From the NCBI GenBank assembly GCA_039105265.1, contig JAPFFF010000021.1, positions 1,488,001-1,552,000 of the forward strand: DNA of 64,000 nt. The letters run 5' to 3'. Origin of the DNA: Tritrichomonas musculus. Lineage: Eukaryota; Parabasalia; Tritrichomonadida; Tritrichomonadidae. Below are positions 1 to 10,819 of this stretch, in pieces. Within the stretch, counting starts at the first letter, position 1; each line of letters opens with the position of its first letter. Position numbers and translations under genes: made by a program. A model generated the notes under the pieces. That model did not search any database. It saw only the letters and a list, made by a program, of their open reading frames with translations, and was not told where the DNA came from.

Positions 1-273
1 TTTTAAAATAGAGGGATGATTTAATTTGGACATGATATATAAAGATTTGGGAATGTTGGTCTTTTCGAATTTGGAATATATATTTATGTCTTGATTTATT
101 TTTTTGGCTGCATAAATATTGCCTGTTTCCTTTGAAGTTATTTGATAAATTTCTGATCCTTTATTTTTCTTAATTATCGCGCCTTTATCATATTTACATA
201 AAGTGACAAAATAGTCATCAAAAGATAAATTCATCTTTTCAAAAACTTGCGCATATTTCTTTTCAGCAATCAT
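1..273 (-). CDS. Protein kinase, N-terminal part (runs off the window)
   Basis: The reverse strand has an open frame of 91 codons from an ATG at 271-273 to the window edge without a stop. The translation reads as a kinase small lobe: a segment ending NIYAAKKI carries the candidate ATP-anchoring lysine, and the last visible residues, KLNHPSILK, match the helix-C to strand-4 region of the kinases elsewhere in this window. A canonical glycine-rich loop is not obvious; the equivalent region reads KGAIIKKNKGSEIYQI. The catalytic loop and DFG lie outside the window, so activity cannot be judged. Family (TKL-like, as its neighbours) is an inference from similarity to the kinases at 35.6 and 44.9 kb. 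Confidence 0.75.
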   Translation of the reverse strand, partial: MIAEKKYAQVFEKMNLSFDDYFVTLCKYDKGAIIKKNKGSEIYQITSKETGNIYAAKKINQDINIYSKFEKTNIPKSLYIMSKLNHPSILK

Positions 274-348
274 GAATTAAAAAAAAAACTGTATAAATTG
301 AATTTAATTATGGTCAGTTATATGCAATTCAATATTAACTAATATTAG

Positions 349-702
349 ACCAGGAGTCCAACTAAATATTTTGAAGTTTGCTATTTTCATAATCGTCTTG
401 AACAATCTAAATTAGAAGAAACAATCAACAAGTTTAAGAATGGAGCAGCGAGAATCTTGGTTTCTACTGATATTCCAAAAGGCGTTTCTTTTTCAAAGAT
501 TACTTTGATTTTCAGCTATAATTTGCCACCTACAATTGACTCATTTCTAGAAAGAGTCAAAAGATCTGCTGCTTTTGGTGTTAAAAATATAATTCACATT
601 TGCAATGAAGAAGAGATGAAAAAATTAAAAAAATATATGAGCCAGATTCATCAGAAGATAGAAGAGCTTCCTGTCAATTTTAATGAAATTATGAAACAAT
701 AA
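349..702 (+). pseudogene. DEAD-box RNA helicase, C-terminal fragment
   Basis: An open frame follows a TAG at 346-348 and ends with TAA at 700-702. It contains the second RecA-like domain of an eIF4A-type DEAD-box helicase: a segment like FKNGAARILVSTD (motif IV/V region), IPKGVSFSKITLIFSYNLP, and SFLERVKRSAAFG in the place of the family motif VI (HRIGRSGRFG). The motif VI histidine and the first Arg-Gly are altered, and there is no first RecA domain or ATG. It is therefore most likely a dead 3' remnant of a duplicated helicase gene. The kinase at the left edge points away from it, with about 75 bp between. Confidence 0.7.
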
Positions 703-761
703 CTATGTTAAATTAATAAAAATGCATATGTTTTTATTTGAAATTTGATTTTTCAAGATAT
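701..761 (+). repeat. 61-bp direct repeat, copy 1 (copy 2 at 1058-1118)
   Basis: The segment beginning AACTATGTTAAATTAATAAA and ending CAAGATAT recurs at 1058-1118 with a few differences in the middle. Copy 1 begins in the stop codon of the helicase fragment. Copy 2 ends exactly next to the left end of the inverted-repeat element at 1120. The 300 bp between the copies hold no convincing gene, only a 49-codon frame (980-1129) that I do not call. Confidence 0.7.
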
Positions 762-1119
762 TAGAGGCCAAAAATGTGCATGCGGTCATCCATTATTGTG
801 ATATAAATATCACAATAATTACAAATAAATAAATTTCAAATATATGAAAATAATTCCTAGGTAGCGTTAAGAATAATTTTAATTTTATTCATGAAAAAAT
901 TTGAAAAATTTTGTAACAAAACAAAACATAGAATTCTTTCTTTTTAATTTAACTTTTTGAATTGGATTTGAATTTTTAAATGAAAGATTTACAACCTAGT
1001 GAATCTGCAAGTTCTTTACCATCCCATGAATCCAACCTTAAATCAAAAGAGATCAACAACTATGTTAAATTAATAAAAATGCATTTAATTTCATTTGAAA
1101 TTCGATTTTTCAAGATATA

Positions 1120-2491
1120 CCCAGGTTAACCTTAGAATTGATATTTTGTAAAATATTGAATTTTTTGGAAATAACGAATAAATTAAAAAAATAACGATTT
1201 TAGATAATTTTTTCAATGAAATTAACGAGAAAATTTGAATGGGAAAAACGTATAAAAATTATTTTTGCATTTTTCTTCAAATAAAAAATAGTAAGATATG
1301 ATTTTTATTATTTTAATTAAATAAGTATTTAATAAAGACAATAATATATAAAAATGGTGTAAAAATAAATAGTGAAAAACTGCAATATTTTTAATATTAT
1401 ACTATTGGAAAAGTATTTGAGTCTTCTAACCTAGCCCAAATTTATGTCGGTAACGAGTACTTTATAATATCTGAAATTAATTTTTGGATGCTTCTTCATC
1501 ATATAATAATAAGAAATATTTAGAGATACATTGAAATTTTCGAGTTAAATTCAGCATAATAAGCAAAGGTTATTGATCCTCAATTAAATAATTGATGTTA
1601 AATCTTACAATATTGAACTAAATATAAAATGTAGTAATAATAATCTTAATTTTTAGGGAAATTTGAAAGCTATTGAAGATTTTTTCACGGCACAAGTTAG
1701 TCACTATTGAATGTACTTTTCATTAAGGCAATAATTAGATTTTGGAATTTGGGCGCAATTTGTGTAATGAAAAATTGAATTGAGATTTCATAAAGACCAT
1801 CATAAAAACATTTTTTATTCATCCAATAAAAATTTACTTGTAAAATGAAATCGTTTTTAACCTAAACAAAAAGCGAAAATAAGTATTTAGAATATTCATA
1901 TTAAAATTTCTGTAATGTAGCAAAATAGGTTTTAAAGAAGCATTATCGGGCTCAAAATTAATTTTTATGTAAAAAAAAAAATAAATTAAAGAGCTTGTAT
2001 TAAGTAAAAAAAGTCAAGTTATTCCAAAAAATTAAAACGTTTGAGAGTTTGAGCTTTTATCGAATACACATCAATAGATATACCAATATTTATAGCATAA
2101 TTTTGTATAAAGAGTTTAATTTTGTGTTTTGCTGAAAAAAAAAAAAAAAAATTGAACAAAAATGAGTTGAATTTGGAGTTGAATTGTCAAGAGCGCATGT
2201 CAAATATATAGTTTGATTGATTAAAATCGTTATTTTAATTGCTCCATCATCATAAATTACGAGAAGTTGCTTTTTTCCTTTTAAATAATGAAAAATGTGC
2301 CTTTAAAGTGGTGACATGATCAATTGAAATATTCTAGTATTCCGAACTTTTTCAAAAAGGTTAACAACGTAAATGTTAACCAAGTTTTTAAAAAAATCTT
2401 TCTTAAAAAAATAAAAGAAAAAAATGTTAACTAAAAAATCTAAAAATATTTTGAATATTTTACAAAATATCAATTCTAAGGTTAACCTGGG
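1120..2491. mobile_element. Decayed TA-flanked inverted-repeat transposon (mariner-like size)
   Basis: The ends are inverted copies of each other for about 38 bp: CCCAGGTTAACCTTAGAATT at 1120 onward, and its reverse complement ending at 2491. A TA dinucleotide flanks both ends (1118-1119 and 2492-2493), which fits a Tc1/mariner target duplication. The 1,372-bp length is close to that of mariner elements, but no open frame above 60 codons remains and I could not recognise transposase motifs. It is either a long non-autonomous element or a heavily decayed autonomous one. Superfamily is inferred only from TA and length. Confidence 0.65.
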
Positions 2492-2811
2492 TAATAATCA
2501 TCTTTATTTCTATATATAAACCAAAATGTCAATCAATTAATATGATTATAATTTTAAAAAACGACCATTTTAGTTTGAATTTTAAATTTTTTTAATAAAA
2601 CTTATATATCTTGGTTTATTTTCGGTAAAAAATTTATTAATTTGAAATAGATTTTAATTACTCATATGCAAATAATATAATTCAATATAAAAACAAATCA
2701 TCGAAATTAGCTTCTGCCCAAGTAATCTATCTATGAGATTTCTTTACTTGTACAAGCATTTTATCATTCATTTATCAAAAAAAAAAAAATTGTTAATTAA
2801 AAAAACGAGAA
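2492..2811. other. Intergenic, AT-rich, nothing recognised
   Basis: The stretch between the inverted-repeat element and the 3' end of the LRR gene holds A/T runs and no supported gene or repeat. Confidence 0.5.
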
Positions 2812-3771
2812 TTATTTTGGTGTTTGAAAGGGGCATCCTTCAAAAACCTTTTTACCAATTGATGTAATAGATGGTGGAATTGATACTTGCTTGAGAGATA
2901 TGCAATTACTAAAAGCTTCATCACCAATTGATGTAACAGATGTTGGAATTGAAACATGTGTTAGTGATTCACAATATTGGAAGGCAGATTCACCAATTGA
3001 AGTCACTGATGGTGGAATTGAAATTTGTGTGAGCGATCCGCAGCAATAAAAAGCTGATCCTCCAATTGAAGTTACAGATGGTGGAATTGATACATGCTCA
3101 AGTGATGAGCAGTAGCAGAAAGTAAAGCTTTTAATTGAAGTAACTAATGGTGGAATTGATATCTGAGTGAGTTTTTCACTTTCTTTGAAAGCAGAAAATC
3201 CAATGTAACTCACAGAAGGTGGAATTAACAATTGCTTCAGTGACAAGCAGCATGAGAAAGCATAACCACCTATTGCTTTTGCAGATGATGGAATTAAAAC
3301 ATGTTCAAGTGAAGTGCAATTGTATAAAATGCTATTATTAATTGATGTTAAAAGTGGAGGAAATGCCATTTGCTTCAGTGATGTGCAATGGCAAAAAGCA
3401 CCTCCTCCAATTGATGTAACAGATGATGGAATCTGTATTTGTGAAAGAGACTTGCAATATGAAAGAGAATCTTCACCAATTGATGTAACTGATGATGGAA
3501 TTGATATTTCTATAAGCGAATCACACTTCGAAAAAGCATAATCACCAATTGATCTTACAGACGATGGAATTGATACATGCGTGAGAAGCTTGCAATCTTT
3601 AAATGCCCAGTCTTTGATAGAGAGTATTGATGGTGGAATTGCTATTTTTTCTATTTTTGCATTTTCTCTGAAAAATTCATCAGAAATTTCTTTCTCTTTT
3701 TGAAGCAAACAATAGATAACTTCTATTTCATTGTTATTTGATGCTTTTTGAATTTGAGTTTTGTAAATGTT
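2812..3771 (-). CDS. BspA-like leucine-rich repeat protein (LRR_5), probably the 3' part of a split gene
   Basis: The translation is about a dozen 23-residue repeats of the type IPSSVTSIGxxAFxxCxSL, the hallmark of BspA-like (Treponema/LRR_5) repeats that form large surface protein families in trichomonads. The open frame starts after a stop at 3772-3774 and has no ATG before the repeats. Its first 25 residues (with NNNEIEV..LL) look like the last ankyrin unit seen in the same place at 33.4 kb. The gene upstream on the same strand (3849-5114) carries the matching DUF3447 half. No signal peptide or membrane anchor is visible. I infer one ancestral DUF3447-ankyrin-BspA gene now broken between 3771 and 3849; the two halves lie in different frames. 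Confidence 0.8.
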   Translation of the reverse strand, partial: NIYKTQIQKASNNNEIEVIYCLLQKEKEISDEFFRENAKIEKIAIPPSILSIKDWAFKDCKLLTHVSIPSSVRSIGDYAFSKCDSLIEISIPSSVTSIGEDSLSYCKSLSQIQIPSSVTSIGGGAFCHCTSLKQMAFPPLLTSINNSILYNCTSLEHVLIPSSAKAIGGYAFSCCLSLKQLLIPPSVSYIGFSAFKESEKLTQISIPPLVTSIKSFTFCYCSSLEHVSIPPSVTSIGGSAFYCCGSLTQISIPPSVTSIGESAFQYCESLTHVSIPTSVTSIGDEAFSNCISLKQVSIPPSITSIGKKVFEGCPFQTPK

Positions 3772-3848
3772 TTAAATTAAATTATGTAAAATCATTTAAT
3801 GATAAATGTCATTAAAAATATTAGAAAATATCATGAAATATTCATTGA

Positions 3849-5114
3849 TTAAATAGAATTAAAATAATATTTTAGATGAAATTCCATTAAAAAAAATGGC
3901 GAATGAAACGAGTAATTGATGAAAATATTTAATTTATGAATTATTTTATTATCAATTTCGTCCTTCTTTTGAGTTAGTAAAAGATTAACAAGTTTACTGT
4001 AGTCATATAAGCAAAAATAAATAAAACCATGATTAACAACAGTGTTAATTTGAAAATAATTGTAATTAAGATACTTGATGATATGCGAAATAATTTTTTC
4101 TTCTTCTTCTTGATTCAACAAATTGTTTTTGATGTATTCTGCAATATCATTATGATGGCATTTAATTGATTCAATGAAACATTCTAAATAATTATCGTCT
4201 GAACTTTCTTCAACTTGCTCATTTTCATCGTTTTCATCTTCTTCATTATTTTCATCATTATTTTGCTTCTTGAAAATTGGTGGACAAACTTTATTTGATT
4301 CAAGAAGATGAATTAATTCAGCTTTTTTAGAATGAATAGCATAAAGCCAAAGAGAAGGAGTTAATTCAACTTTATTCATTTGTAAATATTTGAAAATTTG
4401 GATTGAACCAAAGAAAGCAGAATATTCAATCAAAGTTATGTTTTTGTTCTCAATTAAAAAAGAATTTGTCTCAAAAATTGAAGGTGAAATCGAACTTGAT
4501 AGTGGATAATTCGTTCGATTTATGTATGTAATAAATTCTTTAACAGAATCTTGTCTAATTAAAGAGCATAAATATGAATCATTTTCACCTTCTTGTCGGT
4601 TATTTTCAAAATTTTCGAAAATTTGTGGATCTTTTTCTAAAAGTTCGTTTTTAATGTCTTTCATTTTTTCTTCACCAATGAACTTTTCGATCTCTGGATA
4701 GAAGAAGTAGCAGTATTTCATTCCGTTTGGATCAAGTTTTGATATCATCTCTTTGTAAATTGATTCTGTGATTGTTAAAATATCGCTTTTTAAAAGAAAA
4801 AGAACAATAATTTTGTTGCTTCGAAATATTTCGAATATTTCATCATTTGATAAGGTTTGTTTGATTTTATCTTTAGATTGATGAAGAATATTATTGATTC
4901 TGTTCATAAAGTTTAGATGACGATGATGATTGTCCGAGATATTTTTGATAATTTTGAGAAAATCCTTCATTTCTTCAAGATCACCCTCAAGATGTTGATT
5001 AGTAACTATATCAACTAAATGATTGAGTTCACTCAAATTATCATCGTCCGAATTCTCTAGAAATTCAAGAATGGCACTATATAGCTTTTTCTTACTATTA
5101 ATATAGCTTTCCAT
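3849..5114 (-). CDS. DUF3447/ankyrin-type protein
   Basis: This 421-residue protein has the Trichomonas DUF3447 layout: an N-terminal helical region (ISDNHHRHLNF, then LSNDEIFEIFRSNKIIVLFLL), a central RQEGENDSYLCSLIRQDSVKEF segment, and the characteristic SAFFGSIQIFKYLQMN..LTPSLWLYAIHSKKAELIHLLE block that precedes ankyrin repeats. An acidic low-complexity insert (NNDENNEEDENDENEQ) sits around residue 290. Paralogues with the same order lie at 33.5-34.6 kb and 48.3-49.8 kb. The family is thought to mediate protein contacts; no substrate is known. The start is the only ATG before the conserved region. A BspA-like half follows downstream on the same strand. Confidence 0.85.
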   Translation of the reverse strand: MESYINSKKKLYSAILEFLENSDDDNLSELNHLVDIVTNQHLEGDLEEMKDFLKIIKNISDNHHRHLNFMNRINNILHQSKDKIKQTLSNDEIFEIFRSNKIIVLFLLKSDILTITESIYKEMISKLDPNGMKYCYFFYPEIEKFIGEEKMKDIKNELLEKDPQIFENFENNRQEGENDSYLCSLIRQDSVKEFITYINRTNYPLSSSISPSIFETNSFLIENKNITLIEYSAFFGSIQIFKYLQMNKVELTPSLWLYAIHSKKAELIHLLESNKVCPPIFKKQNNDENNEEDENDENEQVEESSDDNYLECFIESIKCHHNDIAEYIKNNLLNQEEEEKIISHIIKYLNYNYFQINTVVNHGFIYFCLYDYSKLVNLLLTQKKDEIDNKIIHKLNIFINYSFHSPFFLMEFHLKYYFNSI

Positions 5115-5759
5115 TATGGTATTTCTATTATAAATACAAAATGTAAATACTGACCAATTATATTCTCAAAAGAATTACTTCAATAGAAATTGAATGAAAA
5201 AAACTCGTTATTAAAACATTTGATAATGCAGCTGTTTAGGAAATTAATTTTACTTTTTAGGAAATTGAATATTGAAGGTTTGACTCACCTCTTTTTTTGA
5301 AATGCATACATAAAATCGAAAATGATTATATTATCAAGTCATCTTCAAAAAGAAAAATCATTTAAAAAAAATATAAAGATATATATTACTAACTGTTCTT
5401 TAAGTTAAAATCAGTGTATGTCACTATTTCTTTGAATAATTCAATTCATATTAAAAGGTAATCAAACTATTATCTTTGAATAAATTATTTTGTTAAGAAT
5501 TCCATTATTTTTTATAAATACCTTGTATTAGGCTTGCGAAAAGGGCGGCCGGGGAAGGCTCAGGCAAAAAAAGTAACAAATGACACTTTTAGCCTTTGAG
5601 CAATTTACTGGCCAAACATATGCTTCGGGCGAATTTTGCTTCCTCTCAATTTTAATGTCCGGGGGCTTAAAAAAGTTTATGTCCGCGTAATTTTCTTTCT
5701 TCAATTTATTTCAGCATTTTAATTTTTATATATATGAGAATTTGTTTAAATAAATAATG
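5115..5759. other. Intergenic region with a GC-rich patch
   Basis: The left part is the AT-rich upstream region of the DUF3447 gene. From about 5528 to 5695 the composition becomes clearly richer in G and C (GGCGGCCGGGG, then GTCCGGGGGC and GTCCGCGT), unlike anything around it. No open frame, tRNA or inverted partner was found in the window. It ends at the target duplication of the hAT element (5760-5767). Confidence 0.5.
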
Positions 5760-5935
5760 ATATGAAATATAGCTCATTTTTATGCCATGAGATGCAAAAA
5801 TTAGGGCATAGTATTTTGAAACAAAAATGTAACCATTTTTTTTTTAATTTTAAAATGAATTGAATCGTCAACTTTTTGAAATAAAAATATTAAAAAAAGG
5901 TCTGCTTTATTTCGAACTTTATACCTTTCTAATAT

Positions 5936-7547
5936 TTAAGGTTTAGTACAATGTAAAATGCATCTGTAATGAAGAGTTGCTGTACCAATATTTGTAGTTG
6001 TTGAGCTTAACATGTTTTTTTGAATGCTAAAAAGTCTTTCAACGTCGGCCTCAGATGATCCTATTGATGCAAAGCGAAGACAAATGTGTGCAAGTTCTTT
6101 AACTCGTGAATCCATCAAAAGTCTTCTCCAATAAATATTTGTGTCTTCATTTCGTGAAATTGATAAAAAATCTGGGAGAGTTTTATCAAGCCACCATTTC
6201 CGAAGTTTTAAAATGATAGGAAATGGTTGTTTAACATCTAGAAGCAGTAATTGATTTTTTATTGTTTCTTCAGCAATTGGTATTAAATCACCAAACCATT
6301 CATATTCTACAAGATTAGGATCTTTTAGTAAGCTCTCTCGAAGTGATATAAATTGAGAGTGTCTTTCTTGAGTACTCATCAGCTTTTGAGTATGTTTAGC
6401 AGCTTCTCTTAAAGAAATGTGTTTTCCAATTTCATCAATTTCGGTTATCTCTTCTAAATCTTCTGATTTTGGAAATTCAAAAGATTGAATTAATTGTTCT
6501 TCTTGAAGAGAATCATCATCGCAATCATTTTCTTGTTTATCGTTTTGACTAAAATTGCTATAGTTTTTGCAATCAACCATATAACTGAAAGTTCTTCGAA
6601 TATACTCTCTCCCTTTTAGTGATATCGCATAGGTAGTTTTAAATACGTTCATTGGTAATGATTGAATCCTAGCAATAAACGTTGTAAGAACAAATTTGTA
6701 TACATATAATGATTCTTTGCATGTAAGAAAACCTTCAGTTCTGATAATCGAATGATATGTTTCTTTTATTTTTGGTAAAATTTCATAAAGATTACATTCT
6801 CTTCTTTCTGAATAATATACAAAATTCATCAATGGTCTTAAAATTATGGCAAACTCTATTATCTGCAGACTTATTGGATTTAGACCATTACCAATTCGAA
6901 TATCATTTATTTTTTCACTGTTTTTTTCAATGAAATCTAAAACTTCACTAAGATAAACCCAACGAGTTTTGATTAATGTCGGACAAAGTAATTCGAGTTG
7001 CTGATAAACATCTTCATTCCTGCAGAAATCGATCAAATCATCAATTTCTTCAAGGTATGGCTTAAATTCTGCTAAGGTTATTACTTCTTCATAAATTAAG
7101 TTTGCAGCATGTGAAATACAAGGAATATTTATGAGAGATCTTATCATATTTGATTTTGCTTGTTTTATTGTATCACATATTCCTTTTACTTGAGATGGTT
7201 GCTGATCTGCGATAATTGACACAACTTCTATTCCTTGTTGCTCTAAATGTGCTAACACTTCAGTTATTACTGTAGTATATTGACTGCCATCATAATTGGT
7301 ATTTTCATAATTGTCAAAAGGCCAAATTATTTCGGGATAATTTGGATTTGTAATTACAAAATGTAGAACTTTGAAATTGTTCACAGTTCCTGTGTCCATT
7401 AAAAGATTAGCATATTTTATATTTTGAGAAAATACATGTTGTAAATGATTTTCATTTTCTTCTGCAACTTTTTTCATTGAATTATTTAGCTTGTTTTGCG
7501 ATATTTGTATAAATCCACTTGAAAGATCAAGTGATGGGTCTGTTAAT
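5936..7547 (-). pseudogene. hAT transposase, C-terminal part
   Basis: The frame encodes the RNase H-like catalytic region and the C-terminal hAT dimerisation domain, visible as IGSSEADVERLFSIQKNMLS near the end (SSEADVERLFS is the classic hATC signature). Upstream segments include VVSIIADQQPSQVKGICDTI and NIPCISHAANLI, which fit the hAT catalytic core (D and CxxH regions). The gene continues in 27286-27695 on the other side of the Polinton, which entered at 7543-7547. A longer open frame runs from here into the Polinton's terminal repeat, but that extension is chance. The split gene cannot make a normal transposase as it stands. Confidence 0.9.
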
Positions 7548-7809
7548 AGTAGTATATGTTTGTCATGATTTTCGACCTCCGGTCCAAACTCCTGACAAAC
7601 CCTTTGAAAACACCTTATTTTGGGCACTTTTTTGGTCTCAAACACCTCATTTTAGCCCTTTTTTGACTCAAAAAGTCGTCCAACAACTTCCCGTGTACCG
7701 CGGGTCGACCCCCCCTATTTTCACTCAACAATTTGGGTTCAAAAAGATGTTTGTCATACTCGCTAATAAAGTCCTGATTTCGGACCTATCAACTTTTTTG
7801 AAACTTTTT
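7548..7809 (+). repeat. Polinton left terminal inverted repeat
   Basis: This is the inverted partner of 27020-27280. The match starts at the first base of the element and fades after the T-run near 7809. It includes a short GC-rich core (CCGCGGGTCGACC) in an otherwise AT-rich sequence. An apparent open frame across it is not a gene. Confidence 0.95.
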
Positions 7810-7897
7810 TGAAAAAAAATATTTTTTGGAAATTTTCTCATCCACGATAAGAGGTATAAATTTTTTATATTTTTTATTTTTTATCTTCATTGCAAAA

Positions 7898-8617
7898 ATG
7901 AGACTCTCCGAAGCTACTCCCGAAAAATTACAAGAACTATTTGAATTGATAATAAACGAGAAACTACAACACGACTTTTCATATTATTGGAACTCACAAG
8001 AAGAATTCTATTATGACATCCGAGAATGTGCTAAGTATGAAGGGTATGATGGAGATTTAGACAACTATGATGCTATGTACTGGTATTTTAAAGGCAAGAA
8101 CAACACACCCGCGCAACAACCTAAACAACAAGAAGAACAAAAACAAGAACCTCCCAAACAAGAAGAAAAACCTCTCAAGACAGAGAACAACTCGCAACAA
8201 GAAATCGTGAATCAAATAATGGAAAAATTAGAATACTCTCCTAAAAAATGGCAAATCGACTTTGAGAGATTAGATAAGGACGGCAGACTCTTATTGCTTC
8301 CCAAATTGAAGGAATTCTTTGAAGAATATATAGATTCTTTACCCATTATCTCCAAATACAAACTCGCTTTCAAAATCAAAAATCAATGGCATTCTTATCA
8401 ATTAACTCCTGAAATATACAACAAATTAATGGAAAATCTGACAGAAAAACACTTCATCTTCGATATAGAGAATGTTGTACCAGAATATTTTTATGAGAAT
8501 GGTGCCGAAAAAGTACCCGAATGGAGCCTCTTTGAAGCAGTTCGCTTTAGTGAATTTCAGAATATTAAGGCAAAAAACGATGTTGGAGGAAGTTTCTTTC
8601 AATATTTGGTACGTTAA
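7898..8617 (+). CDS. Polinton first open frame: Gln/Lys-rich protein, possibly the N-terminal region of the polymerase
   Basis: The frame starts at an ATG at 7898 just inside the left terminal repeat and encodes about 240 residues. Near residue 70 it has a low-complexity linker rich in Q, K, E and P. The rest is charged and helical with no motif I recognise. It lies immediately upstream of, and on the same strand as, the DNA polymerase frame. Polinton polymerases have long N-terminal extensions, so it may belong to that gene or be a separate protein. This is part of a virus-like element and is described only as a part. Confidence 0.55.
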   Translation: MRLSEATPEKLQELFELIINEKLQHDFSYYWNSQEEFYYDIRECAKYEGYDGDLDNYDAMYWYFKGKNNTPAQQPKQQEEQKQEPPKQEEKPLKTENNSQQEIVNQIMEKLEYSPKKWQIDFERLDKDGRLLLLPKLKEFFEEYIDSLPIISKYKLAFKIKNQWHSYQLTPEIYNKLMENLTEKHFIFDIENVVPEYFYENGAEKVPEWSLFEAVRFSEFQNIKAKNDVGGSFFQYLVR

Positions 8618-8674
8618 AACTGCCCATCAAATGTCTCAAAATATCTCAAGAAATTACAGATTTTCACATCTCTC

Positions 8675-10400
8675 GTGGACAAAAAAGGCAAACAAAGAAA
8701 GGAATTGGACGATTGCTGCTTCATTTACGCCCTTCAACAAACAGGATGCTACGATGATGACACACTAAACAAAATGCGCTTAAGAATTAATTCAAGATAT
8801 CTCTCCCAAAAAGCATTGAATAATTTATGTACAGAGTTCAAAATACATGTCAAATTATCTTTCATTGATGAAGATTCAAAATGTAAAAAACAAACAGTTA
8901 GGTCCCAAAAAGATGGTTCAAAAAAGAGTTATTTAGGTATAGAAAATGCTGACCCAACTAGAACTCATACAATGAATGTCTTCAATAAGCACTATTTTCT
9001 TGAGGAAATTACTCCTTTCAGCACGTATTATATCAACCACCTCCTTGACTGTTCAGAAGACAAATACAATAAAGAATACAACGTAGACCACTGGCGCCCT
9101 GCGAGACACTTCATGACATCATCAAATATGGTCCGAACTCTCATGAAAAACAACTTCTTCGTCCCCATTACTTTTGGGCAATATAAGGTCCTCAACACAG
9201 TTTTCTACAAAGAAGTAATCGACGATATCGACCTTATCGACCTCGAATATAACGAAGAACAATGCACGAAACTAATCAAAGAGGATAAAAAGAAACTACT
9301 CCAAACTGACAACAAAACATATTGGTATGCCGATTTTGAAGCAGATACATCAACAGAAATTCACAAACCTTTCCTCTGCGTCTTACAGAATAGAACAGGC
9401 CGAATCAATAAAACTTTCCGAGGAGAAGACTGCAATAAACAATTACTAGATTATTTACCAGATGACGCTGTCGTTTATTTCCACAATTTAGCGTATGATA
9501 TCAGAATGCTGGCCTCTTTCGGACTCGCCAAATCCATCATCAAAGGCACAAAAACAATGAAGGCGGATATAAAATATCTCAACAAAACCATCCATCTCAA
9601 AGACTCTTTACCAATTCTTTCCTGCAAATTATCTCAATTACCCTCTATGTTTGACATTCCTGACATACAAAAAGAGATATTTCCATACAAATATTATACT
9701 CTTGATCGCCTCCAAACTAACATTGGCACAATCAACGAAGCAGGAGAAAATGAGGACAAAATTTGGACAGATGAAGACTACAATTTATTCAACACCAATA
9801 TCGATAAAATATCTGGCTGCCGAATAGACGAAAACCATTTTGACATGTGGAAATATGCAGAATTTTACTGCCAGCAAGATGTTAATATCCTCAGAATCGG
9901 ATTCAATAAACTGCGTGAAGGATTCATCAAAGACTTCAAAGTCGACCCATTTAATTTCATCAGTATATCGTCTCTCGCAAACGAAGTCTTCAATCAAAGA
10001 GTCTATTATCCTAACCAAAATCTCTATAAATTAGGCGGTCATGTGAGATATTTTTGCTCAAAGGCGATATATGGAGGTAGATGTATGACGGCATATAACA
10101 AGAAATGGCATGTCAAGAAGAATCTCTGCGATTTTGATGCAGTATCATTATATCCTTCCGCAATGAGTAGATTATACACAGTTGAAGGACGTCCAAAGGT
10201 AATAGAGAATGACCAACTCAACTACAATTTCCTCTCTCAACAATCCGCATACATCGTCGAAATAGAAATATCAAAAATCAACAAACATTATGCATTTCCG
10301 TTAATTGTTCAAAAAATAAATGGCCTAAACCGCAACAACGACATACTCTCAGAAGGAAATACCCTCAAAATGGTTGTTGACAATATTACTTTGGAGGACT
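8675..10400 (+). pseudogene. polB: Polinton protein-primed DNA polymerase B, exonuclease and palm-A part
   Basis: The translation shows the 3'-5' exonuclease motifs of family B polymerases (YADFEADTS; FHNLAYDIRML; YCQQDVNIL) and palm motif A in the protein-primed form (CDFDAVSLYPSAM). Such polymerases copy linear DNA from a terminal protein primer and replicate the Polinton. The gene is interrupted at 10400 by a 2,968-bp DNA transposon; the rest (motifs B and C) is at 13377-14293. Family assignment is secure from the order and spacing of the motifs. Confidence 0.93.
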
Positions 10401-10819
10401 AGAGCACTACAAGCAAAAATGTAAACCATTCAAAATTGAAAAGCAAAAATGAAATCGTTTGTTTATTAAAAAAGAATATCATATATAAACAGTATATGCC
10501 ACAAATATATATAAAATATTAATAAGAAAATAATTTTTCTGATAAATTTTGAGATATTTACATAATAAATATAGAAATTTATAAAACCTTTGAAAAAGTT
10601 TGGTTTTTCAATGTATTTACATAATTCATAATGAAAAACTGTCCATAATTTAATAATTCTCTATACGATTTGAACAATTTTTTAATATAATATTTAAATG
10701 ATTTATTTAAAATTAAAAATCCTCTTTTTTTCAATAAATTGGCGCAAATTTTTAAGAAAAATATATTTATCATATATCTTAAATTTTGAGAGGTTTATTT
10801 TAAAAATTTTACAAATAAA

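Noticed and set aside
980-1129. 49-codon frame ending at the mariner-like element
   Set aside because: Too short, and half of it is the 61-bp direct repeat; no family recognised.
7519-7812. 97-codon plus-strand frame at the Polinton left end
   Set aside because: It lies across the terminal repeat and the hAT border; the repeat explains it.
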